A DNA stretch of 64,000 nt, taken from Paragordius varius (Eukaryota; Nematomorpha). The first letter of the stretch is position 1. Each line of letters opens with the position of its first letter. A model generated the notes under the pieces. That model had not been told where the DNA came from. It was given only the letters and a program-made list of their open reading frames with translations, and did not search any database. Position numbers and translations under genes: made by a program. The stretch covers positions 1,736,001 to 1,800,000 of the forward strand of contig OZ176053.1 of NCBI GenBank assembly GCA_964247055.1. Direction: 5' to 3'. Shown here one piece after another: positions 1 to 11,579 of the stretch.

Positions 1-115
1 TGGACAATATTCTAAAAGAAGGCAATGCAACCTTGGCAGAACTCAACATTATAACTAAAAATAGCCATCTATGAAGAAGTTTTATTTACAATATTGCAAA
101 GATCGACCACATCTG
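1..115 (+). mobile_element. LINE 3' fragment, RTE-like
   Basis: The first ~115 bases align by eye with the reverse complement of the 3' coding end of the LINE at 58217-58730. Both share the stretch 'aaccttggcagaact', then 'tatgaagaagt' and 'acaatattgcaaa'. In that better copy the sequence codes the C-terminal 'WMDNI...LAEL' region of a reverse-transcriptase ORF. Here the frame is broken by stops. The element continues beyond the left edge of the window, so only its 3' end is present. Confidence 0.75.
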
Positions 116-378
116 TAGCACTACATATTTACATAATTTAAAAGCTTATTTATAGAAAGTATTATAGTTTTCAATAAATTGTCTGGTAAAGGTAAGAAAA
201 TTGTATAATTTTTCCCCTGGTATGCATGCATACACCAAAGCATATATTAACAAATAAATTTCATACAATTTTTTAGCAGAAATAATAATTTATATCGTGG
301 CGCGATAATTTTAACATGAAATAGCGAAAGCATGTACAATTTTTCAAAATTATGGCGATGATTATTTTTTTAAAGTTA
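116..378. other. Intergenic, nothing recognised
   Basis: AT-rich sequence between the LINE fragment and the Helitron-like element. I see no gene or clear repeat structure. Confidence 0.5.
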
Positions 379-1356
379 CTAGCGTAAATCTCGTGCTGCT
401 ACGCTGCCCGAGGAAGTCCTTCCGATTTCTGGGAGGGGGGGGCATATTTGATTTTATAAGCAATTTTGTTATGTGTCATGAAATTTTAAAATGATTAGTT
501 TCATATTCTGAAATTTGGCTCCAAGGGCATGCTGTATCGATATGATGGCGCAGTTGTAGGCGGGTAGCCCCCAGGCCAAAATAAATATAGATAAAAATTT
601 TTGCCTTTATACCTAGAATCAGCGTTCATTCCTAATAGTTTATGGAAGAATGGCTTCAAAACTAAATAATAGTTTAATGATAGCGTATTTTTTAGACAGT
701 AAAGGGTTTATTTAACAGCTAATTCAAAAAATCCACTCGAAGTAAATTTTTGACTTTGTACGGGTAATACCTTAAGCAGCTATTGAACCCATATGGCCCA
801 ATTTCACAAATTTAGCCCCAAAAGCACGCTATTTCGATATGACGGGTCAGTTTTTCGCGGGTAGCTCCTTATTCAGCATCTATCATCAAAGAAACGCTTG
901 ACTAAAATTTTTGCCTTTTAACAGGGAATACGTGGAATCCTTATTGAATTTTTACGGTCTCATACCTTGGGCGAAAAATAGATTCAAAAAAATTTTTTTT
1001 GTGGATTTTGTTTTTTTGAAAATGTCATAATAAGGGGGGAGCGGGTAAAAAGAGGGCTTAAATTAAAAAAGTGAACCGACTATGTTCGGCGCAATCGAAA
1101 ATAAAAAATCATATTTGAAATTGAATGGTCCAACCGTTCTCCGGAAAATTGTCTTAAAGACACGATTTTTGTGGACTTTTGTTTTCAAAAAAACCCGTTT
1201 CTCACACGGGGTGGGCCCGAACTGGCGACCTAATTCAAAAAAGGGCGAAGCTATTGTCGGGGTCAATGATTATATCGATGTTTGGTCTTGAATGGGTCTA
1301 CCGGTTTTCCAGAAACAGATCACAAAGCCATTATTTTCCATTTTTATAAATATAGA
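379..1356 (-). mobile_element. Helitron-like non-autonomous element, copy 1
   Basis: On the minus strand the copy begins TCTATATTTATAAAAATGG and ends CTAG followed by T, the classic Helitron 3' end. It is homologous along its length to 39272-40492 in the opposite orientation. Shared blocks include 'ttcgggccca', 'gcgccgaacat', 'gtatgagaccgt' and 'aaaaccggt'. There are no terminal inverted repeats and no target-site duplication, as expected for Helitrons. No Rep/helicase coding is visible. The two short overlapping ORFs at 1063-1291 are open by chance. Confidence 0.65.
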
Positions 1357-1506
1357 GATTACAAATCGATATTTTATGTGTTTAATTATTTTAAAATGTA
1401 TTACACCTGTTTATGACGTTTGACTCCCATTTTTATGGATAGCCTATTGAATGACGGCATTTTTAAAGTAAATTAATAATTAAAAATCAATTTATTGTAA
1501 AAGAGA

Positions 1507-3243
1507 TCATTTATTATATTGTAGATATTGTAATACGCTGCCACATTTTTTGTTGATGTAAGAAATTTCCCTGGGCTTGAGCTTTATTTTCCAATCATGC
1601 AAATGTTCGGTGGGATTTTTCCGATACGTATTAAAACTCTCTTCAATCATTGCGTTGTGGGACCAAGTCGATTTTATCAACCTTGGATTATCATAATTAT
1701 TATATTGCTGATGACCATAAACAACTAATTTTGGATTTAAACTGTTTGATGGCAAATTTAAAAATGTCAAAAGTTTTGACATAATGCGTGTATCTTGTGT
1801 CACCAAGTCTTCATATTTTACAAGTTTAATAATATTTTTATGCGATAATAACTTATACGTATTGAGATCATTAGACATGATAGAACACAATTTCTTAACC
1901 ATAGTCTGAAACGGATTTATAGTATTCCAATGTAATTTAATGCGACTTGATATGATGGCCCTTGGGTCTCGAACCAGGAAGACATAAGAAAATTGAGTAT
2001 CTGGAACTAATATGATATAATGTATAGGGATAAATTTATATATTATCCTTTAAATAAATATTTTAATAATAAAAAAAGATTTTTTTAATATATGATATTT
2101 GGCTTTTATGGGGAGATAAAACTAAAAAAGAGTTATATCTGTTTTTATAAAATTGAACCAAACTCAGCATTTTCTGTAGAACCGCTTTAAGCCTGAAAAG
2201 ACGTTTTCAAACCGTTTTCAAAATTGACTGCGGCATGAATTCTAGATCATTAAACATACTTTAGATTTTTTCGAAATATTAGCATACATGTTTAATGCCT
2301 TAAATATTATTATTTTGTAGCAATTTATTCACACTCCAGGATATGTGTAAAATAAATTTTTTTTGACCAAAAATAGTATCATTAAACAAAAACCAATTTA
2401 TCCCCGCAAAATATTAAAACTCAGAACGAATTGCCGCAGAAACTCATTATTGTCACTAAATAGAACCGAAACCAAAAACAAAAATATTCACCTCCCTATA
2501 TACTGATGACATTAAAAATCCAGACTTTTAAAAGTTACCGTATAAGACTTGGAATTTCGGAATTCACTTAAATTCACCCTTAATTAATTTATGGCGACAA
2601 TTCGAAAATAGGGTTGAGTAGTGTTGATTGAAGAATAATTTAATTTTTTATATTAATTAAAAGGTTTTTTAATTTTCTAGGTCTGGTTTAAAGATATGTT
2701 GTTATATCCCATTATAGTTTTTATCAATTTACCATTAGAATTATAAAATAAACTACATAAATAATACTAATTAAATGAAACTTTCAGAAGATATTGAGAG
2801 GTAGGTTGATAGAGGTCCGCGGACAAACTTAAATATTTTTGTCGGATATTTGTAACACAGTTGTTGAAAAGTGTATTTTGTTATGCGTGAAAATTTGTCC
2901 CTTGTCAAACAATGCGGATTGGTACAATTTAAATAATTTTGTATGGTACGACTTCGAGGTAAGATAAAGTATTTGTAATTTAGGGCAAAACTAAGCCATC
3001 TTATGTCCGATAAATAATTGATGTCACATTGAATTAGGGCTTGCATGAGTCCTATAATAAGTGTTTGTAAATGGGCTTTTAAGTAGGCCGCATCGATGTG
3101 TCCATCTATTTTATTGTGGTAAAAATTGGTTGGTTCATGAATATATATACTATCTAAGTAAGTGTCCAACTTTTTAGCCAGCAGTGTTGTACCTCCTCGC
3201 ATATATCCATATATTACGATGGCATTTTTACTCTTCGATGTTT
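1507..3243 (-). CDS. Carbohydrate sulfotransferase (Golgi type), 5' end missing
   Basis: Transfers sulfate from PAPS to a sugar, expected in the Golgi lumen. Two exons join in frame: 3243-2782 (starts with two bases of a split codon, ends phase 1) and 2006-1507 (stop at 1507). Together they code 319 residues. Exon 1 has the 5'-phosphosulfate-binding loop YGYMRGGTTLLAKKLD near its start, followed by HEPTNFYH. Exon 2 opens into VFLVRDPRAIISSR, the 3'-phosphate-binding motif, then KYEDLV, a typical sulfotransferase block. The family (CHST1-7 type) is about 400 residues with an N-terminal signal anchor. That anchor must lie in one or more unseen exons upstream of 3243, across the (TA)n tract. The intron at 2007-2781 holds nothing recognised. 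The exact substrate cannot be told from sequence. Confidence 0.85.
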
Positions 3244-3298
3244 CTAGTAAAAATTATAGAGCTTTAATTACTGAAAAACATTACTAAATTAGAATTTA

Positions 3299-3301
<3 letters not shown>

Positions 3302-3372
<71 letters not shown>
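3302..3372. repeat. (TA)n microsatellite
   Basis: About 35 uninterrupted TA units. It lies directly upstream of the first visible sulfotransferase exon. Confidence 0.95.
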
Positions 3373-3373
<1 letters not shown>

Positions 3374-3779
3374 TAAACTAATTCAAAAAATCTTTTAATG
3401 AGTTTCTAGGGCGTCGTAAATTGACAAAAGCGGGAATTTCGGCCAAAAATATTAAAATAATTAGATAAATTTAATGTTCCTTTTCACCCAACACCCTCTG
3501 CGAAAATAAAGGTGGAACCTATTTAGCATTTTACTCGATATCTTAATTGTATGAGTCAAAGAATAAAATACAAAGTCATTTAAGTTTTTGTCAAATTAGT
3601 TAAAAACAAAAAATGATATATTTCGCATATCAGTTCTCTAAGAAGGAAGATGAGTCAAATTTTTCATGTATCCTTATTTATATTTTAAAGGTTTAAAAAA
3701 GAAATCAGAAACACAATAATGCAAAAAAGCGTTTTTATTTACAATTAAATAATATATACTATATATATTTAGCTTTATT

Positions 3780-3996
3780 TAAAAAAACATTATTCACAGC
3801 GGAAGTATAAATTTTTACCTTTCGGTTTTACCCCTGAATAAGTCATATCAAGTATTTTTGAATGAATATTTTATTATATTTTGGTTTATTAATGTTATAT
3901 AAGTGCAAACTTTTGCCATGGTTTTAATTTATTCCATATTTTTTATATTTATATTTAAAAGTCTGGAGTATCTAACTACCCCAATTTGAATCAAAC
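3780..3996 (-). mobile_element. GGGGTA-tip repeat, family G copy 1 (partial)
   Basis: Inverted relative to 54630-55150 and 60921-61350. All three share the block around 'gcacttatataacatta', and this copy ends in 'ctggagtatctaactacccc'. The tip is itself a short palindrome (GGGGTA...TACCCC). The left boundary of this copy is uncertain and may lie near 3440. Confidence 0.55.
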
Positions 3997-4693
3997 GACT
4001 GAATGCGTTGTATTCAAGTATAAAAATAATTTTACACCTTTCCACTAAGCTTTAAAATACGTAGGCTTCAATTTTTTAGACTATGCATTTTTTAAATTTT
4101 TTTGGTGTAAATAATATATGGCATGTATTAAAAATATTGCATCTCGGAATTTTTGTGTTAATTAAAAAATATTAGCCCATTTTGGGGGATGCGACTTTCG
4201 GATTTCCCTAATATTGCGGTTATGGAGCAATCATCTCAATAATGCAAATAACTTTCATAAATAACTTATAAGCCGCAAAATTTAAAGTCTATGAGAATAA
4301 TAATACATTTTTCTAAGATATAATAAATATTTTTAAGATTTTTACACTCTGTATTGTGCCTAATTTTTGATTTTTGATAAGGGCCAGTTAGTACAAAAGT
4401 GGAAATATTTTTGAATGATCTGTATGGCATAAAACCAGCACTATTAAAATCCTAATATATTTTTCTCTCCGGATAAATATCGTCAGAATAAATGCATTTC
4501 ATCAGAATTTTTTTATGGCACTAGGTAATTAGGATTTAAAATAGAGAAAAATGATTATTAGCTATAATTTATTAGCTCATGCACCGATTAGTGATGTTTA
4601 TTTTTTTTGTTTAATAACGTAAAGTAAGGAGGTCAAGTCATTTTGAATAAAATTTTTCCTATATTTGTACATAAGAGTCATATACGCAAATTT

Positions 4694-4980
4694 TTAAAAT
4701 GGATTCAATACATGGCATTTATAAAATATATTATTTAACTGACCTAGGTTTGCTAATAATATTTGTATTAAAAACTTATACTTGAATGCAAAAATTTTTA
4801 AAACAGTCAAGCATAACACAAATTTAATTAAATTTTTTATATCAGCACTCTTACCTGCCACTCTGCGCATGTATAAACCCCTTCCACCTTCCTTACTTTC
4901 CAGTACTGATTTTAGTTTTATATTTGTCGAAACTGGCCCGATATTATCAGCCAAAATTTGTTTGGTATTGAAGCAGGGTA
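4694..4980 (-). other. Unassigned protein-like patch
   Basis: A stretch richer in G+C than its surroundings. On the minus strand it is open for about 70 codons and reads, in part, LADNIGPVST and SKEGGRGLYMRRVAG, running into a good donor (GCAG|gtaag at about 4853). I do not recognise it. It could be a stray exon, perhaps of the sulfotransferase upstream region, or a gene relic. No convincing acceptor was found. Confidence 0.2.
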
Positions 4981-5079
4981 TAAAAGAATATAGGTTACTA
5001 TTTTTTTCTGTTGGGATAATATTTTTTTGAATTATTTATACACCGCAAATTAGTTATTAACATTTATTGGAATAATTTA

Positions 5080-5530
5080 TATGCCAGAGTTGAAAGCTGA
5101 ATAAACTACTGTTTTGTAAGTTTAGCTAAAATTATCAAAATTTATTATCATATTTTAGATAAAAAAGCTTTTAGTTTTTTTACAGTTTTATGACTTCTAG
5201 CTAATATTTAGACAGTACAAAAACGATAGAAACTAACAGCCGATATTAAAATCAAAATATATTAAGTTTGCTGGTAAAATATAGCCTGAAAACATTTTAA
5301 AGGTTAATTATTAAAAATGTCCAAATACACATTTTCATCAGCGATTTATAAAATTTATAGATAAGGGCGGCAAAAAGTTTGAGATGAGTATATTTTTTAC
5401 ATTTTTATTTTTTAAATTTTTTTGTATAATGCGCATAAAAGGTTAAATAAAGCATATTTATTTCAGCTTTATACTTTATATACTTTTTATATTTATTAAA
5501 TCGCTCTGATATAAAACTACCCCAAAACAC
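5080..5530 (+). repeat. Dispersed repeat, family H copy 1
   Basis: The reverse complement of 50870-51330 aligns by eye over several hundred bases: 'agataaaaa.gctt...acag', 'ggctgaaa..tttaaagttaatta', 'ttgagatga'. It ends in 'gatataaaactaccccaaaa' in both copies. Probably a non-autonomous DNA element; class not determined. Confidence 0.55.
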
Positions 5531-5857
5531 GAAGTGTTAAATTTTACGAAATCTAAATTTGGAAAAACAAATACTAAAATATCATGGATTTAAATTTTAC
5601 TTGTGAAAGAGAGCATATAATACATCACTGTTAGAAAGCTAATTATAAGAAGTAGTATCTTTATTTTTTTACGTAACAACGGCATATCTAGAAAATAATA
5701 AAAAAAAATAAATAAATTTTATATATATATATATATATTTTATATTTTTACTGCCATATGACTCGTTCTGTTAGCACTTAGTTCGAGAATACCGCGAATT
5801 TGAAATTAGCGCAAAACCGCGGTACATTTTGCGCTTGATTTATATCGTTCAAATTTA

Positions 5858-8582
5858 ATGGAAGACAAAGAAAAGTATTATTATAAATTATATTCAGTAT
5901 AAATGATTATTACCATAAAAAACCAACAAAGCCTATTCTCCAAAATGCGTACGATATGGCAGAAAGAACGATTCTTACACCCATCGAACAAAGCCCCATA
6001 TTTAACGTAATTTATTTTTTATATTTGTAGACTAAATCTTTTGCCACCCTAAACCTAGCAAAAAGTAAAAGAACCCTAAGATTTGATTTAAACGAAAAAA
6101 CTCAGTTCAAACATGCCATAAATTATAATCCTATACCCCATTTAGAATGGGCTGACCGAAATGAGGTTTAATTTTCCTAATTAAATATTAGCTCTGGAAT
6201 CACATTAAAGCCAAAGATTTTTGCCTAACAAATTCAAACTTCCTAAATTTTCATGCTGATTTAACGGAAAACATGCTTGAAATCCTATATGATTGGTTAA
6301 GTGAGGTTAGTAAATAGTTTTTAAAGATAAACAATAACAAATAAATAAATTTGTTAATAGGTTTCTGGCGTCCTTAAACTTAAACGAATAACCTTACACA
6401 CATCAATTCACTTAATTGTTGCCTATCTGTCCATAGAAACAAACGTTGAGAAAAATATCCTACAGCTACTTGGTATAACTTGCCTTTTTATAGCGGCAAA
6501 ATTACAGGTAAATTAAATTTTACTCTTTTTAATAAATTTTAAACAACATTTTACCTTTAAAAAAATATATATTTAGGAAATTTATCCACCCAAAGCCAAA
6601 GTTTTTGCATACTTTACTGATCATGCATGTACCCAAAAAGATATCTTGATCCAAGAGTTGCTTTGCATGCAGGTAGCTAAAAAGTGTTAATTATTTTTCA
6701 GTTATATCATTTTTTTAAAAATATTGTCATTTTGATTTTTTTTAAAATAAAATTCAAATTTTATATCTCGAGGCTCTAAAATGGAACGTGAATGTATGGA
6801 CACCCATGGATTGGATTGGGTTTTATTATCAAATCTTTTGGATCCGGAATCGACAAGAAGAAACTGAAACTTTAGACGTATTAAGGGCTCAGGAGAAAAA
6901 AGACCCTAAAATTATAATAAACCAATCAGGCGAAAGAAATTTCACAGATTTACTACAATACGATTTTGATCAAATTGGTCACATAACTTTGCGAGAATCT
7001 AAGATGCCATATTGTACTGATTCGTACATGTCTTTACCACAACTTGCTCAAGTATAATATTTGGTTCAAATGAAAGCGATTGAAACATAAACAACAATTA
7101 AAATATTAGTTTACTTATTTAGAGCCCAAATGAGATTCGACCTAAAAACTAAATTATTAATGGGTTAAGCAGCTTAAGAATGTCACTATCATATAGTTTT
7201 TTAAACTTATTATTTTCCACATGCTTTAATTTTAGGTATTGGATTTATGCATGCTCAATATCCAAGCCACCAAATTCAAATATTCTATCCTAGCGGCCAG
7301 TATTTTGTATCATTTTATCAAATTTCATACCGCGGTTTCAATCACATCCATTACAGGTAAGTGACAAATTTTTTTAATTTTTATATAATTAAAATTCAAA
7401 TAGTTTTTCATTCCAATAAAATTCTAATATTGACAAATTTATGTAAAAAACAATTTATCTTAGGTTATGAAGTTTCTGACCTGCACGAAGCCAATAAATT
7501 TACACTGGGTTATTACATGGAAACTATTGGAAAATATCGCACAGAAAACCAAAGCAATTCTTCTCCTCTATCTTTGCCCTTAAATTTACAAGTAGCTAGT
7601 GATCCTTTTATCCATACCCACACAATCAAATGGGATACTTATGTAAGTTAATGGATTGATTAAATTTTTTTTATGTTTTTTTCTAGAAATTTAAATCAAG
7701 ACCGTTTTTTCTACCAGTTATAATCCATAGAATGTGATAACGTAAAAACCAATAGCAAATTTTTACAATGTCCTACTTTCCCCTAACTAATATCCTCCAT
7801 TTTGAGCGAAAAATATGGGGGCCAAGTTATCGTTCTTTAAAAACATTTTTGGAAAAATTTATCAGATCAAAAGCGCATGTTGACAAAATCTTATTAAAAC
7901 TAAAACTGTTTATTATATATATATGTATGTATCGATAAAATAATTTGGGTTAAAACAATTATTAGCCTTTTTAATAATTTTTTAACATAATGCGCGCGGA
8001 TTTGGATTTCTTGAATTTGGATTATCGTGAAAATTTTTCGACAATGTGTTTGTTAAAAATGACAGTAATCGATTTATGATACTTTATTTGATTTAAAATT
8101 CTCCTATTATCGTGTCTCCTAATTTGATTAAAGTCGGAAAACTGGTATATAACAGGTATTAATATCAAACACATTACTGTGAGCATATACTAAATATTTG
8201 TTGATGACACAGATAAATTTAGAGAAAAAAAACATATTTAATTTTCAGAACGGCGGGTTCGATTCTATTGGTACCCCCAAAAAGATATTTGACAATAGTG
8301 ATTTAAGTTTCAATCCTAACTCTTTTTACTGCTTAATTTAAATTATTATGATTCCAAAAGGCAAGAGCTAAAGCTTATAAACCCATGATTGAAGAGACAA
8401 AACAACCAGATGATAAAGTTGGAGATGACGAAAGCATTTTATTGACAAATGATTTGAACACTCCCAAACAAGTTGTAAGAAAAAGTCATGTCCTTGAAAA
8501 TATTTTGACACCACCCATTAGCCATAAAAAACCGAAGCTCTTTAATACCAGTAATAACGGAAATGTACTGCAAAAGAAATAA
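5858..8582 (+). CDS. CycE: G1/S-specific cyclin E
   Basis: Partner of CDK2 that drives S-phase entry, nuclear. Ten exons join in frame to 472 residues: 5858-5874, 5898-6006, 6031-6165, 6192-6305, 6361-6507, 6577-6672, 6773-7051, 7236-7356, 7464-7642 and 8361-8582. Key marks: LEWADRNE|LW matching the cyclin E 'WA..EEVW' start of the cyclin box; LYDWLSEV for LLDWLMEV; LLGITCLFIAAKLQEIYPPK, the strongly conserved core; ALKWNVNVWTPMDW; ILAASILYHF; and ARAKAYKP followed by LTPP near the C-terminus as in animal cyclin E. Exon 7 carries an acidic/polar insert of about 50 residues after the WTPMDW helix that usual cyclin E lacks. Introns 1-3 are only 23, 24 and 26 nt. The first 17-nt exon (MEDKEN) is chosen on phase and an in-frame ATG; translation could instead begin at the ATG at 5956. 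Confidence 0.93.
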
Positions 8583-10222
8583 TTTTGTTGACAAAAATTT
8601 CATGATATATAAAATTGCATTTAATGAAAAAAAACAAGCGTTTGTTAGTATATATCTATTCTATGCATTTACAATCTATCATCAACAAAACAAGACCTGT
8701 GATATATTCTAGTTTTGTAACCATTATACACACCAAAATACATGCAAAAATTTATATATTGTATTATTCATCATCATAATTTATATCATTCATTTGCATA
8801 AATATATATATGTATAAATAAAATATATATTTGATAAATTTGAATAAAAAATTATATTATATACTGTTTGCTGAGAGGTTATCGAATAATTGCTAGTCAG
8901 ATGTTGGATAAAAAAGAAAAAAGATGGTAAGAAGGGATATGCGCATATGTTTTCAACTATAACACATTTCTAAACACCCTTTTGAAACTATTGCCTTTCT
9001 CTACCGAAGAGTAGTCGTAGATATTTATAATTTGTGTAAAAATGTAGTTTTTTTGTCAAGTTCTTTATTTTATAAATCAAATGAAAGCGGTGATATTTTT
9101 ATAATTTATAGAGGCTTCTTAATTTTACACTATGATAAAATTGATAATAAGCTTTTTAAAGCAAAATTATTAGGTATATTCATATGAAAATTATATTTTG
9201 CCAGAATTAGGTTTCAATTCAAGCAAATAAATATATAAAAAGAAAGCATATGCATTATTTAATCATCAGAAACAATTTAAGCCTATTCCATAGCTTAGGC
9301 CCATTAAATATGTTTAACAATGATTTCTGCCCAAACCTTAATTATCGCAAATTATAGATTATATGTATATTGGTTACACAATTAATTAAATATTTTTAGA
9401 ATGTTAATAAATGGTTTAAATAGGAAAAATTAAAGTTTAGTGTGATTGTATTTTAGAAAAAAATCCTCTTAAAATTTTCTCGTTTTGTCCGTATAATTTT
9501 AGTTTTTACTGTATTATTTCTATATTATTCAACTAATTATTTTGGTCCTATGCGTTAATAATTTTATAGATTTTCCTATCCTTTATGATTTATGATGATC
9601 TTTTTTAATAGATATGGTGGGACTACCGAATTTGCAAATGAATATTGACTAGGCATGAAATCAGAAGTTTTTGGCACTTCTTTGAAGATAATTTTTTTAA
9701 AATTGAGATGTTTTAAATGCATGATTTATTAGCTTATATATTGTTGATATCCTTTTTTATATAAAAAAGGATACTTTTTATGGTGCATTTTGAACTATAT
9801 TTTTTGATGAAATAGACTAATTATGTAGCAAAAGTATTTTGCTAAAAACAGCTTTAGACACAGTTTAAGAGTATAGATGAGTTGTCTATTATCTGTATTT
9901 TTAATAGATTTTTTTCTGCTGGGATGGCGTTAACCTGTTATATATGGATTAAACCTAAAATCTGTTTCATTTGATACCTAGAAAATGAAATATATGTATT
10001 CATTTTCCTGCAAAAGAAATACAACAAACTTTCTTTACAGATTTATTGGTAAAAACACCTAAAAATACTCCACATATATAAATTTTTTTTTTAAAGTTGT
10101 AACCGAAAAAGTTTTGGATTGCATTGCCTAATTAAGTATAAACCTCAATTTCAAACATGAAGCCTAATTGAATAAACGTTGAACTGTAGAATCAAGATTC
10201 TAAATATATATACACTTTAATT
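8583..10222. other. Intergenic
   Basis: Contains the 3' flank of cyclin E with AATAAA-type signals near 8815-8830. It also holds a solo right end of a family D MITE at about 9440-9522 ('tcgttttgtccgtataattt', then 'tttttactgta'). Nothing else recognised. Confidence 0.6.
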
Positions 10223-10230
10223 ATTGCAAT

Positions 10231-10911
10231 TAGGGTTGTGCTGACCAAGTCATGACCAGGTCAGTGACTATTTATTTTTTACCATGGTCATTTAAAAAAC
10301 AGCTGTTTTTTGAAAAATTGCTGGTAATTTTTTTTTGGAAGAGAAATGGTAAGATTTCAGTGTTTTTTAATATATTTTTTAAAATATAAATTAAATATTT
10401 TAATATGCTTATTTGACAATATAATATTGTTAAACACGCATCGTTATAACATTTGCATTTAAGCATATCCAGTTACTTCGAAAAACAAAACTCAAGCACT
10501 TTGCAAAACATGCAATTATTCCATAACCAATAAAATGAGAAAACATCTTATATTTAGATATTAATTCATTGATGAAAGAAAGTGTAAAATAAACTAGGTA
10601 AAATTTAATTTGAAAATTCTGGTATTAAAAGCTATGTATTTATAGAATCAGAAGGCCACAAACATGTGGCAAAATTTGAAAACAAAATTTTTGGTTTGAT
10701 TGAAAATATTTGTATATAATAAATATCAAAAAAATATATAATAAACTTTTAAAAAAAACATGATATTACCAGTGAAACGCTAATGTCGTACGAACATTAT
10801 TTTCACAATCAAATATCGCATGATATTTACTTAAGTAAAAAATGGTCATGACCGTGGTCTGACTGGGTCTGACCGGACCTTTTTGAAAAAGCAGTCAAAT
10901 GCACAACCCTA
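10231..10911 (-). mobile_element. hAT-type MITE (TAGGGTTGTGC tips), copy 1
   Basis: Starts TAGGGTTGTGC and ends GCACAACCCTA. It is flanked by attgcaat (10223-10230) and agtgcaat (10912-10919), an 8-bp target-site duplication with one mismatch. Subterminal inverted repeats carry 'gaccaagtcatgacc' and 'gtctgactgggtctgacc'. It is the same family as 17225-17791 in opposite orientation. No transposase coding. Confidence 0.88.
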
Positions 10912-11579
10912 AGTGCAATATTTAGTTTAAAAGCAAATAATAAATTATTTTTTTTTTAAAAAAATTGTTAAGGGAACGAAATTCTCTCACAGCTTGATTG
11001 ATATTTCCCAATTTTGTGATAGAATACAAATAAAAAGGATAATATATAAAATAAATTGATATTATATAAAACCAAAATATGAAATTGAAAAAATATCTTA
11101 GCCGAGTTCGATCCGAAAACAGTTCGTTTCTAAGAGTTCCAATGCCTGGTTATAACAAAAAAACAGCCGCTTAAACTTAATATTTTAATTGAATTGTTGA
11201 GTACTTTTATTATTTTTATTCTATTTTATTAGCGTTTAATACTTATTTTAACTCAATTAAAAAAACTTAGTAGTTTGAAACTGTGTGTGATAATCAAATT
11301 TAATACCTTTTTTGATTTATTAATTAAATTATATTACATAATTTGTGATTTTTGGTAAATCTTTGTGTAATTTTATCATATAATGAGTGCTTTACATCAC
11401 AATTGCTAAGAAATATAGATATTGTAAATTTATATACATTTACAATTTATAAAAAATCTATAATCAAATCTTTATATATTTTTTTTACAATCTCAAATAA
11501 TAGATATTATTAACCGTATAATAAAAATACAAAGCGTATGAGCTATAATTTACAGTTCATTTGTAATTTTGGAGAAATT

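Noticed and set aside
1063-1291. Two opposed ORFs of 67-69 codons
   Set aside because: They lie inside the Helitron-like repeat; the homologous copy near 39500 does not keep the frame.
5956-6007. Alternative frame MRTIWQKERFLHPSN at the start of cyclin E
   Set aside because: It resembles a W..KE cyclin motif, but ends in the wrong phase for the next exon. The other frame joins cleanly to TKSFATLN and the real W..LW motif lies in later exons.
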